This document shows, piece by piece, positions 42,653 through 57,600 of a stretch of DNA of 64,000 nt (position 1 is its first letter; each line of letters opens with the position of its first letter). Under the pieces are notes generated by a model. That model ran no database searches. It was not told the origin of the DNA and was given only the letters and a program-made list of their open reading frames with translations. Origin of the DNA: Marisa cornuarietis (taxonomy: Eukaryota > Mollusca > Gastropoda > Architaenioglossa > Ampullariidae); the NCBI GenBank assembly GCA_004794655.1, contig SMMW01000141.1:622501-686500 (forward strand), given 5' to 3'. Position numbers and translations under genes: made by a program.

Positions 42653-45600
42653 ATGGCTTGTTTAGCTAACCTTAAACAAGACATAAAGCTCTTGGAATCT
42701 ACTTTTCCTAAGGACCACGAAAGATTCCAGATCTGTTCAGCATCTGTCGACGAACTGACTTGTCGATTCGTTGGCCAAAATGGAGAGCACTTTGACATTC
42801 AGGCTAACATAACGGTACCGCCTTTTTTTTCCCACCCCCTTCTATCTTTTCCTTAATCTTCAAATTATATTTGTAGCTTATCTTCAGTACAAGTCATAGT
42901 TTCATTACATTGTTTCATGCAATAACATTATTTTGACTTTTTAATGTGTTTACTTTGATGTGAGAAGTTTGGTGTGAGGATTATCGCTATTGTTTATGAC
43001 TTGGGAACATCTGATCGGTGGTGATAATCTAAAAATAACCATTAGTCATTACTGAATAACAACTCAGTTCACTGGAGTGTAAATAAACTATGCCAAAATC
43101 CTCAAAACAAAATTTCTTCCGGCTAAAGTTGGGCAATAACTTGGTTGAAACTCATTTGACTGAATACATAGGCAAGCCACCAGTTTTCATTTTAGTTTCA
43201 GATGGATGCCATTTGCATTTGCACATTCAGTTTGGTGAGACATCTAAACAAATAGCAGTGCCAGGCATTGAAAAAAGCATAAATGTAAAATATTTGGAAG
43301 TAAATTTACTAACTTACTAATTTACTACTTACTTACTTTGTCATATACCCCTTATTTCTGATGTATGTCAATATGAGTCTGGGAAGTAAGCTACGCAAGT
43401 TTTTCACATCAGATCTGCTTCTTTACTTGATGACAATGTGCAATGCCAGCCACTACGATGCTCTGTTCTTAGTGAAGCCCATTTCAGATTGCTTGTATAC
43501 ATTGCAACAAGTGGATTCAGCTGACCCCATCATAGTTTTATGCTGTTTATAGCCATCTTCCTGTGTATTTACAATCCGCTGCTTTGCCACAGTGTTAAGA
43601 TTCTGATCTGGCTTCACAATGCTTGAAGACTGATTACATAGATTTAAATGCCTGTCATGTTCTATCAAACACACATCATATAAAAAAGAAAGGGTGTGTT
43701 CAGCATCCATCATGGAAAAAAATGTGAAAGCTAGTGGTGTTCCCTTCAAGTACATTTAACCATCTTTTAATAATAATAGTAAAGTGAATTTATGAATAGA
43801 GTGACGTCGCTTCGCGTAACTGGCTTGAGGGGACGGCTCTCTGTTGTTTTTGTATCGTCCGTGAATCCACGTCGTATTTTGAGGTTTCCAATTGACCTGT
43901 GACTTTTGCCACGCTGTTTTCTCTGTTCTTTGTTGTTATTCAATGCCTGTGCCACGTCGTATCTTCCCACTTCGACATCATCCACTAACAGTCTCTGCAT
44001 CCTATTCGTTGCTTTGCCAGCTTGCCGGAAGTTTTTGACTTTGCGGGATTACTTGTGCCTCCTTCACTGAAACTGTTAACTGTTTCGCTGTTGCGGACCA
44101 ATCGGTTTTCCATCTTGTGATGTGCGGGCCTATGCTTCATGGCTGCAAGTTTAGCAGAATAGATGTTGGATGTCCACGCCTCAATGATGTCGCCGATGAT
44201 GGACGTGTTTCTTCATGATTTGCGGTTTTATGTCGTCCTGCGCCGTGTGTGCTTTAAGGGTGCTGTCACGTTCGCTTCTTTAGTGCCTGGATAGTCAACT
44301 GTGTTGCCCTAAAACTTCCAATGAAGTATTCAGACGAATCTTTCTTCACCTCCCCTTGACAGTGGGAGACCAGAAATGTTGCTCTGCATAACGCCATTAC
44401 TTTTAGTTTGTGTACAACATTTTGAGTTTGCCTTTGGTGATGTTGTGTTGTGGAGTCTGCTAATCTACATGGATACTTCTGACTGATTGTTGATGTAAAA
44501 GCGCATTAGGCCTGCTGCCAGCAGGGAAGTGCGCTATACAAGTGTTTCTATATTATTATTATGTTACCCCACCATAAAAGGCTATTTCAAAGTGCTTTAC
44601 AAAGAACAAATAGGAACACACATATATAATAATAACAATGGTCTCAAAACAAAGAGTTCATCGCATTCTCATGTTGAGAAGACAAGGAATGATGATGATG
44701 ATGTCGTTTTATAATGAGCCAGTTTCCGCATCGCAGAGATACGCTCAATGCGCAGTGATCCCAACAGCCACGAGACTGCAGGTCAAATGATCAAGTTCAA
44801 ACATCAACAAAATGCAGATGAGATATACAAAAAACTAGTCCATTTGAAACAAGTAAGTCTTCAGTTTTTTTCTTGAAAGTTGCAAGACTCTCAGACTTCT
44901 TGGTGAAGATGGGAAGCGAGTTCCACTGAAGACATTTGAGAACTATCTAAAACCCTTTGTCTTTTTGTTTGTGTTCCCTGTCTGAACATTTGGTAGTCTT
45001 AGTCTGGATTGGGCTGCTGAACGAAGAATCCGCTGAGGTTGGTGACAGGGAATAAGATCTTGTAGATATGCAGGCGCAAGGTCGTGAAGGCAGCCATATG
45101 TCGGAGTTAACAATTTGTGGTTGATCCTTTTCTCCACAGTAAGCCAGTGGAGGTCACACAATATGGGAGTGATATGGTCAGTCTTTTTCTTTCATGCAAC
45201 TATCCTAGCAGCTGTATTTTGCACTCTCTGAAGCCTCGACAACTCACTCTTTGAAATTCTCCAAAGGCAGCTGTTTGCATAGCCTAATCTCGAATGAATG
45301 AGGGACACAGCAACTGCATTTGCAGTCTTCTTATTGAGAATGGGTCGGAGTTGTCGAAGTGTGCGGATGTGAAAATAATATGCCTTGACCACTGAACTGA
45401 CATGATCGGACATTGAAGATCGTCTGCGTAGAGTCCAAGGTCCCGTGCAGAGCTGGAGAGGGGGATACTAGCTTGACCCACTTGGATGGAGTCTAGAGAG
45501 ACTTTGCTAAGGCTAAACTTGGAACCACATAGCATCGCCTCTGTCTTCTCGTCATTAAGCTTGAGTTTGTTCCTTAGCATCCAAGACTTTACCTCTAAAC

Positions 45601-48600
45601 AACACTCTTCTACCGCACACATTGCCTCACGCACCGACTCACTGTCTGTACCAAACGAACGATAGAGTTCAGTATCATCTACAAACATCTTGCAGTTCAC
45701 ACCATTATGGCGGAATGCCATTAGTATAGATGCAGTCACTACAGCTCGGAACCAGTACTAAAATATTCATTTCTAGCCTTCTCTAAATTAACCGCCCTAA
45801 ATAAAAGGCACAAGGACTCAATTAAAGGCCTACCATATTACCTGGCATCCTTGGAGATTCATGTGATGTGTGAGAGGGTGTAAGTGTGCGTGTGTTGAAT
45901 GTTGTGTATGGGTGTGTTGTGTTTGTATATGTATGTGTCTGTATATATATATATATAGATATGCTTATATTATGTTTGTGTGTAGTGATTGTGATCAAAA
46001 AAAAAATTTCTGTCTTGGACTGCGTTGGACAGACAATAAAGTTTGATTTGATTTGAGTCTTTAAAAGCTGCCAATAGGAGATGACACAAAATTGCAATAT
46101 GAAAAATAATGTGGATACCACACAAAAGTTTGTCAGTGTCTCTTATAAAGACACAATTATTTAATGTAGACACATCACCATGATAAAAGCACTGGAGATC
46201 TCTAAAGTTTGCAAAGTGATAAGTTATTAGAGAGAATTAGCAAGCATGCTATCTGGGACTACTTTTGCATGGTGACATCTTACTTGTGTGCGGTTCAGAG
46301 GTCAGATAGTCACAAGCTCAAAGCGTTGGCCTGCCTTTCCTAAATCAACCAGATTTACAACATGCAATGAGTATCTCTTTTTATTCAAATAATAAGCGTT
46401 AGTTTAAACATAATATTCTGCATAACATAATAATAGCAAAAGGTCTTATATGTACATCTAACTGGCTTTAACTATTGTAAGAGTTTGGGTGATTTGTTTT
46501 AGAGGGTTGAATAAGTATTGTTGTTTAGTTTGACTGTGTGTGGGTTTTTTGCGTGGGGTGTATTGTTTATCGGTTCTTATGGAAGTTGTTTGCTTTCCAT
46601 ATCATGAATAGTCAAATATTGCTGGAACTTGCATGGAGTAAGAGGTAGTTGTACTTTATGCACTTATCAGTGAAGCAGCCGGACAAAGAAACTAGTATGG
46701 GGAATATAGGCATCAGGCTTTATGCTTATATTTAGTATTAGCTGTTTGTCACGATGCAACGATTATGAGTACCATTATGATTACAAGCTTCAGTGTAATC
46801 TCTTCCGTGAGTGGTTAAGGAAATGATTGTACACATAGTTTTAGATTAATGGTAATTAAATTTATAAAGTGCATTCCCCAGTGGATATGAGCTTAATGTG
46901 GTGCACATTAAAAACTACAAACCAACCAAAGGGTGTAGGATGCTCTGTTTTTTGCCTGTGGGTGACAATACCAATTGCATTACTCTGAGCTTTTTGAAGT
47001 TTGTCCAGGCAGTTAAGGAGATGAATAGAGAGCTGCTGGGACAACACAAAAACAGACAATAGCTTGCTGGTAGCAGAAGCTGACAAGGAAGGGTCGAATG
47101 TGATGGTTTCTAAGAAGTTGAAGGAAAAATACACTTACTGGCTGTATTGATGTGAGATTCAAGAGACATTGATGCATCAATGATAACACCAAGGTTCCAG
47201 ATGGTCTGGAAGAGAGATGTTCATCACAGAGAAAGTAAAAGTAGCAGAAGATGACACATTTCAGTTTATTTTCAGAGGCTGTTAGAAAGTCCTCAGCTTG
47301 TCGTCATTTATTTTCAGCTTGTTGATGGATACCCAGGCTTTCACTGAGTTGACTGAGTGCTGTGTGATGCAGACCTGTTGGAGCTGAGATGCAAGGCCAG
47401 ATGCTAGCAGCTGTGAATCATCAGCATACACCTCATACTGCAAGGCCAAATGGTGGATGGTGGGACCTTGTGGTTGGATGTACACAGTGAATAAAAGAGG
47501 CTCCAAGAACAGAGTCTCGAGACATCCTATACTTAAAAGGAGCAGGCAGAGATGTGGTGCCTACAGCTACCATACTTCAGTTGTGATCAGTCAGGCAGGA
47601 CTAGAACCAGTTTAAAACAGTGCCAGAGAGTAACATAAAAATAATATAAAGATGCTGGAGAAATATGTCATGGTAGAGTGTATCAAATGCAGCAACAGAT
47701 CAGCATTGACAGTAAGATGTGATCCATGTCGCAGGTAGATAGTAAATCATTCACCGCTATGCTGTCTCAATTAAATAATTCTCACGACAGCCTGACAACT
47801 ACATTGTGGCTGGAGAGAGAAATAGGCAAGAAGGCATTCTTTTTATTTTTAATACGCTATTAGGTTTAAGGCTGGGTTTCTTTGGAAGTGGGGTGATAAC
47901 AGCATGCTTAAATGAGGGTACTGCACTAGTCAGAAAGGACCGATTGATAATGTAAGTGATAATTGGAATTATCAAGTCAACAACACTGGTGCATATGGGT
48001 TAGAATCAGATTGAGAGAGTATAAACTTCATTAAAGACATTCATCATCATCAGTCCTCTTTGTGCCATGTGGCAGGTGAGGCAACAGCATAACTGAAAAG
48101 GTTTTACAGGGTAGGGTTGCTAACCCTGCGTCCAGCTCTCCTCCTTTCTCATCTGGGCATGGGACCAACAATGGTCGAGCTCATTAAAGACATTACGGGA
48201 TTTAAAAAAATCAAAACTAGGGTTGTGAGACTGTTGATGTTGCCCTACCCTGACTGTGTTGGTTTTTTTCCAGAAAGTATTTACAGGACATGCAGTTGTT
48301 TTAGAGGAATGGTAGTACGCAGAGTTGAGGCACTATTGTGCTGGCCTAAAGTTTGGCCCCCAGTCCAGAACAAAATCCCTGATTGATGAACATTGAATAC
48401 CTTGGTATATTGTGCTTTAATAGTTAAGCATGTTGTTTATTGTAATGGAAGTTTTAGTTTTAGAAGAAGTTGTCAAGAATTTATAAGTTTTGTTATTTAC
48501 AAAAGAAATGCCATTTTAAGGCAAATAAACAGAAATGGAATGTCATTGGTCACGTTTAAAATGCAGTGTTACGCCCTTAGATAAAAAGACTTTTAATCAT

Positions 48601-51600
48601 TATCATTGCTTGTGACACTTTTACTTGCTTACAAGCCCAGTTTATATTCATTTATTATTGCTAATTCTGTTTCAGGAGACATACCCTCAGACAGCACCTA
48701 TATGGTTCAGTGACTCCGATGATGCTAGTTTATCAGCTGTCATTGAAAATATGGGCGATGTACCTCCTCACCATTTCAATGTATGTCAATAAACATTAGT
48801 TGCTAATGGATTTATTTTTCTAGATTAAACAGTAGGCCTTAGGAAGATAGGAAGATTGTGAATTATATTTCTTAAGGGTTAAGGACCACAAGCAGTAAAT
48901 ATAGCTTCTAACTAGGTAGGCTAAATTGATTTTTTTCCTGTTATTCACTGGCAGAATTGTATAGCTTGGTTAGATCTTTAAACAGAGATTCCAAGATTGT
49001 CAAAATCAGCCAAATAGAAAGAACAGGAATTTAATTTTGAGTCATTTTGTGTGCATGTTAGTCAGTGTTATTGTAGACTAAAGTGAATTGTTTTTGGTCT
49101 TGGTGTTCAACAGATTGTCAGTCAGGTTAAGATGCTTGTGGAAGGGTTATGTCAGCTGCATGATTTACCAACAGGGTCAGGACTGGATGTCTTGGAAGAA
49201 GCACTTGAGAAAAAGGTGATGAGGGTTTTTTTAAGAATGTTGTAACAAAAGGATTATACAACAAAAATATATATTCCCATTTATTTGTGAGCTTTCCAGT
49301 TCATGCATCTGAAATTTCTGTTATGGCATTTCTGACCTCAGCTAAAATAAATGAAAGCTGAAAGATCTCTGAACTTATTAGCTGAAATTATTATTATTTT
49401 TAACTGCAAAAATACACAACAGCAATATGCTTTTTTCTCAGATTTGGCCTGTTCTGGTAAAATTTTTGTTTATTAACTTGACCAGATGACCCACCCAACA
49501 AACAAACAAACAGAAGAAGCTAAGGTGCCACATTTGTCATGTTTTTTAATCAAGAAAGCTCTGTATCTCCCGGGCACAAGTTATGAGCAAAGGTACTTGC
49601 AACAGAAAGAAAGGCTGCTTCCTTTGCGTTGAGACCTTCTTCCCTCTTGCTTTTCTACAAACCTTGCTTCAGCTTGACTGTCTTACACAAATGTCCACCC
49701 TTGGGTTCTCAGTTATGGTCAAAGGATGGCTTTGGCTTTTACCAGCAGACCTTGCACTTTATGAATGGAAACATCTGCTGCCAGCTGGACAGACACACTG
49801 AAGCAAGAGATTATAACTCTACTACATACAAATATCATCCAAAGAGTGTGGTCCATGTTAATCCCATGCTTTTATCTCCACATCTTCTGGCTTCCAAGCC
49901 TGCAGGTACATCATATCTGTTTCTTGATTTGAGCACCTTCAACAGGTTTGGCAGTAGTCCCACCTTCTCCAGGGGACTGCACTGATTTGAAGAATATTTA
50001 TTACTATATTCCCATTTGCTGCTCCAGTGAGTGTTTCCTCCACATTGTGTATGATGGGAAGGTCTTTCGGTTCCTTGTCCTTCCCTTTGGTTATCCTGCT
50101 GCACCGTGGACCTTCACCAGAGTGATGAACCCCACCCTCACAGCTATTGACCACTCCTCTACTACCTGGTATCAGCCCACCCTGACAACTTGCTCCTTTG
50201 TGGACTATATCTAGAGGTCCTCTCGGGAGACAAAGGTATGTGTCTAAGGTGTTTAATAGATCTAGGATGACCAGTCAACTTCCAAAAGTCAGACTTCTAA
50301 GGGCTTCATCCCTGTCAAGACTTTTTCATTTGGGAATTTCTTTTCCGAACTTTGCACAACAGGGTGTCTTGCCCTTGTGAGCAGGCTTGAGCTTTTCTGT
50401 CATTGCACCAGAAAACAGCTTAAGAATGGCTTTGTCTTTTGTTGCTTCATGGTACAGACCTGAGATGACAGATCCATGAACCTACTCACAAATCTTTCTT
50501 TTCTGGCAAAAAAATTCAGCTGCATCATATAAACCCTCAGGCCAATAGTGATCTGGCCCCTCTACCTTCTGCCTGACGTAACCCGGGGCATGTGCAATAC
50601 ACAGCAAGAGCGTTGAAGATTTATCTATGCAAGTCTGTCTTCTGTGGCATGGATGGTTCCAGCTGTCAAATCTAAATCTTTTCACAGACCTTGTCATGGA
50701 TTGTTGGTCAATAATGATTAACAGTTGTCATCATCAGTGTCTTGCTGGCTTATGATACATGCACATGAAACGCAAGCAGTGGCTGATACCTTGTCTGCCA
50801 TCAGGATGTAGCTGTGGCTGCTCTCGTCTCGGTCACGCTGTTTTTTCTCTGCATGTGACATCTGTTTACAGGGTTGGTTGCCTTGCCCTGATATTGCCTT
50901 AGTTGCTGGCTTGACGTAAAACACCAACTCCTCCTCCAACCCCCCCCCCACCACCACCACCCATATCTGTGGCTGCTAGCCTTGTCTTCCATCAGGATGT
51001 AGCTGTAGCCAATATTACGACCTCCATCAGGCTGCTCTCTCACTCATCCCTTGGGTGTGTTCTGTCTCTGTAATCTGCTTACCTATTCTTCTGATCTGCA
51101 CCTGATCTGCTCAATTTCGACAATATAGCACTCCACAGACTTAAATGGCTTCAGGTGTGTTCGTTCATCCGCAAGTGTAGTTCTGGCATAGCCTAACTCT
51201 TTTTATTCTTCTGATAGTCGGGTCATCTGGTAAAGTTAATGAAGAAATGAATCTTTTTTCTAAGTGTTGGATCATTTGGTAAGTATCGAAGAAAGAGAAT
51301 TTACCAGGAAAACTTCATTTCTTTGTTTTGAATGATTGGATTAGATTTGCACCTGTCCATCCTGAACATTGTGCCATGTCATCTAATACGCTTGAACGGT
51401 TAGAGACTTCGATATCATGACCTTGTACTCTTATCTTCTTTATTGTTAACTTTGAAAACAAGGGACATGTCATAACTTGACCTGTGGATAAATTTGGATG
51501 GTAGATGCTTACAGAGTCTAGAGATTGAGCAAAATAATTTGTCCCACTGCAGGGAATTCCACGACGAGTAGCCATAGAGGCTACAGAGTCCATGTCCGAA

Positions 51601-54600
51601 GAGGAAGAGGAAGAAGATGAATTTCACTATGACATGGAGGAGGAAACGTCTGGGTAATTGGCTTCATTGGTTTCTGTTCTTTTATTACTTAGTGCTACAT
51701 TTAGTCATTGGGGATTTAATTGCAAATGATTCCGGATCAGCTCATACGGTGAATGGTGAAAATTAGCAGGGGGCAGATGGTAGCTTTTCTGGTTTCCTTG
51801 TTTTAAATCTTTTCAACTTTTAGCTATCGGTTCCTTAGATCTTGTGTTCATTAAACAGCCTTTGAAAGTCTTGGATGTCATTAAAACACAGAACAAAATT
51901 CTGTTTTGAATACTAAATTGCAGACCCATACTTATATTGGTGGGGATGTATTCAAAACATGCATAATATCAGGCTAGGGAGTCTTTCCTAACACACATAA
52001 AGCAGCAAAGATTTAATTGGCAAGTGACAAAGTTTTATTCATTGCAGAGAGCAAAAGGCCAAAGAAGAAGTGGATGGCATCAGTGTGGCCAACCTGGAGG
52101 TGCTGGAGAAGCTGAAACAGAATCAGAGACAGTCCTATTTAAAAGTATGAGCAACTGCTGAAAAATGTTTTGTTTTGATATTAACCCAGCATATGTGTGA
52201 TCTCTTTGATGGACTTCTTGAAGGGGCTGCTATTGTAGTATTAATTATATATAATTCAAAATACCTCACTTCAATGACTGCACAAATTGAGTAATTATTT
52301 TCTTCTTGCTTTATGCAATTTTTACTGGAACAAATACCTTACATTGGCTTCAGGTTCCTAATGGTATCATGGTTGAAGAAATCTAAAGGTGAGTTAACAT
52401 TTTTATTTATCATGACTATGTTCTGTCATACAGGGTTCAGTAACAGGCTCAGTACAAGCAACAGACAGACTGATGAAAGAGCTCCGCGACATTTACAAAT
52501 CAGAAAGCTACAAAAAAGGTCCGAGTTTTATCTTTTTGTTTAATGTACAGTAAATGTTTCAGTTTTCCAGATGAATTTATAACTAGGTTTAATCTTGCAA
52601 AATACAAACTGTAAATAATGGCATGTTCCCCTGTGCATAGCTCACATCTGTGGCATCATGATGAAACATAGATACATTTAGTTAACGTATCCTCTCAGTC
52701 TTCTCATTGATCATATTTCTAACAGTATGATACAGAAGGCATGACTACAGGTATGTGGTTTACAATTTGCGTGACACAAATTAAGGGTAATAGTCTTTTT
52801 CTCTTGTTTGTGGTGCTCAAGGGTCTGGTCAAGACAGTTATTCCATGGTTTATGCGATTATTCAGCTGTTTGCTTGTTAACATTCTCTTCTGAACTAATG
52901 TGATGAGATTTTAGAAAGTGAACCTTTGTTTCCATGGTAAATTATAAGAATGGTTATATTTGTGTTTGCTTGGACCATAGAGCTTGAATACTTTTGCAAA
53001 TGTGTTTTTGGTCTGGGTCAAATCTTTTCTCTTTCTGCTCAAGAAAATGAGTATTGTGATGAGAGTAAATTTTACTAGTTCTGGGGTCATAGTTGTGAAG
53101 CAGGGTGCCCCATGGCAAAGTAGGAAAACAAGAGTAAGCATCTTCTCACCAGAAATTGTAAAGCAGGATGCAGATCCTATAAATATTGATTCATCTTACG
53201 TTACACAAGGGCATATTTACCATCACTTTATAACTACAGCCCCAGGGGTGTGTGAACACCACTTTATAACTAGGAAAACATGATCCTTACCTTTGATTTC
53301 TTCATGTTGCCCCAGGGTAATGACTTTACCTTGCTTTATAATGCTGCCTTTGATAGTTTCCCATTATTAACTGTAAGAAACATTTGTAGTATGCTGCACT
53401 GAAAGATAAACTATTGGGGTAAAAACGGTGGTATCTGGAGACTGAAAAGTCTTTTTCTGCGTAAGTGCTATGCATAATAGAGTGACCCAGAAATCCATTG
53501 ATGTAATATCTTGTAGCCTTGTCATTTTTAAGTGTATCTCTTTATTGTGATCTCACATATTTTACCTTGCTTTGAGTAATCCATAACACTGCTAGGGACC
53601 AAGACAAAAAGTGCTGAAGTTAAAATTCACAGGAAAATACACCCTTTTGGACAAGAAATTATTAAATTGTTAAGGCACAAACTTTACCTGATTTGTGAAT
53701 TGTGCTTTGTACCTGGACCCTACCTTGATGGCTCCAATACTGTCACCTTATCTTTGTATCTGGACCCTACCAGGATGGCTCCAATACTGTCACCTTATCT
53801 TATCTACAAGCTGTGTGGTTTTTATAGTATGGACACATTCATGATGCCATATTTTTTTGTGTTCTCTGACCATTAGTTGGCCTTAACGTTTCTTGTGGAA
53901 GCATCACAGAAGGCAGGGAGTCAGAAGAGGGCAGTGTTTTTGTGCCTGGGAGAGAAATTGGCGATGGGCAGTTTCACCAGGCAGCTGGATAATATGTTCA
54001 TCAAATGCATCAACTTTGCCTACTTGTTCCTCAGGCTCATTGGTGTTCTTCCTTCCACCATTGACACCTTGTACTGTATTCCTCTTTCAAGCAATCTGTT
54101 CACCATGTTTCAATCGTTTTGGGTAATGTAGATTCAGTTGTATGCATCTTTTTTTTTTTTTTTTGCTTTAGGTGCAACTTGACAAATTTCTCTTTTCCTG
54201 GATATCTACAACAGTTCAGTTTGCAGATGATTGCATGTAGTTGGCATTCTTGTTGTGCTTTGCTTTTCGTTTTGTTTAGTTTTTTCCCGCTCACAGGTAC
54301 TGCGATCTTTAAACTCTGGCTTGTGAGGTTTAAGTCGATGACAACACTGGAAAGACCTTATTGTGATGCACTCACATTCATGCTAATCAAAGTTTTGTTG
54401 TTGTTGTTGTTTTTTTTTTAACATTTGAATTCCTCACAGATCCCTGAACTCCTGCATGGGAGTTCTCCATTCTTGGGATCTGCGGGGAGTGGAGAAACTC
54501 AAAAGACAAGGCAACTGAATGCTCTGAAAGGTCAGTGGCAGCTCTCTTGCTCCCAGCATTCTCTTGTCTTTTCATGTCCTTTCTTACTTCAACTGCTTGG

Positions 54601-57600
54601 GAACTGCCACTTTTCAGCTGGAAAAGGTTAAGGCTGTTGAGAAATCCGGCATTGGGAATGTGAATGTGTGACGTGTTTTTGTCCACATGACCAGGCTACT
54701 TAAGTAGTGGTGTTTGCTCTGTCATCTGCCCCCCTGGGAGATTTTTTTCTGCGTTTATCCTCTGGGTCTCTTGCTAGCCTTAGCATATAACCTTCCAGGA
54801 AGTTGTGAAGAATGTTTCAGGTTTTCTGTCATAATGGAGTGTGTGTCCAAACCATGCCAACTGCATCACCCTTCAACAATTTCTGGAAGACGTTACCTCC
54901 TTCTTATTCCTTTTTGCCCCCAGTGGAGCATAGGGCCGCAACTACACCATGGCATCGAACCCAGTTCTGGGCCTCCTTCCCCAGTTCTGGAGGAAGCTGA
55001 AATGATTTTTCTGGAATATTTTAATATTCTGAAAAATTTAGCAAATTGCTTCATGCGTTAGGAATAAAATCTGTCGGTCTCTTGTCACTTCCGCGGTTCT
55101 CAGTCTGTGGGGCATGAACCCTAGGGGGGGGCGGGACGTGCTGACAAAGGGAGCGCAAAGGCGGTCATTTTCTCATATCTCATATTGGTATTAGTGGCTA
55201 AGGGGGGCATGGGGACATACCTTTTTTCGTCGGGGGGGGGAGGTGGGATTCACAAGTCAAAGGTTGAGAAACGCAGTGTCACTTGATTAAGACTAGCTTA
55301 TAGTAGTGAGGGAAAAGATTACTCCCCTCTCCCTTCTCTCCTGTTGATGATTCATTTCCAGTTTTCCCAGTATTGTTGGCCAAGCTGTTTGTGAATTGAT
55401 CACTCAGCAGGCAGTACACAGTAAATATTTACAAAAGTATGGTGTTTTATGCATAAGAGGCACTTATAAGCCATTCCTTTGTGCATTCACATTGCAACTT
55501 CAGCTTGCTTAGTCTGGCTACTGAAGTATGGGCAGATCGTTGTTATACACATATTAGGTCAAATATTTTTGTTGCTTTTAATAAGAATGTCAGAATGCAG
55601 TCATGGCTAATTATAAAAAGGTTTGTACATTTTGAATGGCTAATAGAATTTTCTGTTGTCTTTAAAATGTGGATTTCTGTTTTAAAATATAGAGAATTTG
55701 TCTGAAGAAAGAGTTTTGTGCAAAAACATGCAGATAACACCTTGTATAAAACTGATTGTGTTCTAATAGTTGCAGATTTGAAAAACAATTTCTTTACAAA
55801 TACCTAGTGATGTTCTCTACCTGCTGGATCCCAATGTTTTGAAAAGGCATGGAAAGATGTTGAAGTTCTTATTGTATTGTGGTGAAGGGGGCTTTTATCC
55901 TGTTTACGTTTTACAGGACATAACCAAAAGCCATCCATTTTTCTAAATCTTATTGGGTTAAGTTGATGAATCATGATCTTAATATTTGCATAATTACATT
56001 CTAATTGGGTGGCTGCTTATGCTAAAGATTCTAAGGTTTTTCACTGGAGTTAATCTTTTATATTTTGCAGAAATTTACTCCGTAGAACTAGTCAATGACT
56101 GCTTGTATGACTGGAACATTCGTCTAAAAAAGTGAGTTTTAGTTTTGAGAAAAATTATTTGGTATCATGACTATGTTTTGATAATTAACAAAGGTAATTA
56201 AAAATTGTATTGATAATTTATAAGATAATTGGACATCATTGGTATATAATTGAAAAGAATGTGTAAGCTATCTGGTTGTAATTTTCTGTGGACGAACATT
56301 GTTGTTCATAATGTGCATGTGTATAGAAGAGTATTTTAAAATATTACCACTTGAATAAGTATAGGAGTAGTCTTACAAGGTAATATATTGTTCTGCATAA
56401 TTTTTATGAAAAACTTTACAGAGTCGACCAAGACAGTCCACTTTATGCTGATCTACAGTCTTTTAAAGAGAAGGAAGGAAGAGATTTCATTCTTCTCAAC
56501 TTCACATTCAAAGTGAGTATGCACAAAATGTAATTTTCAGTCATGCTGTAGTTAAATACCAATGGTTTACATTTTTTGCAGATATCGGTAGATATAGGTG
56601 ATATAAAACTAACATGTAAATTTCAGCTTCCAGAAACCATCCGTTAATTATCTGCTAGCAAAGTACATGATTCGCACCTGTGATCAACTACATCAGGCTA
56701 GTAAACCATTCACAATATTGCCAGAAGTCAACACCAAACAGAGAATGAGACATTTCGGATTATTCGGACGCTGAAAGTCTGCATTTCTCATGGTTCTGAA
56801 AAACTGCTACTTTAGCACAAGAAATGCAGACTTTCAGCATTATTTATTAACGGATGGGTTTTGGAGGCTGAAATTTACATGTCAGTTTTATATTGCTTAT
56901 ATCTACCGATATCCGCAAAAAAACACAAACCATTCAGGTTGGTCTTTAAAGACCTTAGATACCTTTTTAGATTTTATATGCCTGTAAATTAAGTCAGCAT
57001 TTAAATGAATATGTTTTATTGTGCTCTGTATTTTGTTCTTATTTTTATTTTTTTTTTTGGTATTAGGATGTTTAAGTTACATTGTAAGTGCATGATTCTA
57101 GTAGAAATAGTAAGTTAGTCGATTGATTAATTAGACTGAGAAATTCAGTGTAACGTTAATCATTGTTTCTGATGGGGCTATCTAAAATGTTTTATTACCA
57201 GATAGTATAAAATTTTTCTTCCAGGATACATTTCCTTTTGATCCACCATTTGTCCGTGTTATTAGCCCAGTGGTGTCAGGCGGCTATGTTCTTGGAGGTG
57301 GAGCCATATGCATGGAACTTTTAACCAAACAGGTACTTGTGCATTATGTTGAGGGGAGATGGTTGCTTTAGAGATGGCTTCCTTTTTGACTCTTTAATTA
57401 ATAAATTTGAAATCGCTGTTAGATTACGTTTTTATGGGTTGCATGGTTCTGTGTGGCATGAGTACATTTTCTTGCTCACTGATTGGTGCAGTTTATCAGT
57501 GTTATTATGATCTTGTTTGCCACTAGATTATCTGTGCAGAGCTGAGATAAAGTATGTTACTGATGCGGCTGTTGAGCTTGAAGATATCAAAGCTGAGCTC

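Noticed and set aside
49939..50154. Minus-strand frames over the DIRS-like remnant
   Set aside because: The recognisable RT motifs are on the plus strand; these are shadows.
57310..57310. Loss of the catalytic cysteine in the UBE2Q gene
   Set aside because: The cysteine codon is present in [10 protein letters not shown]; the enzyme should be active.
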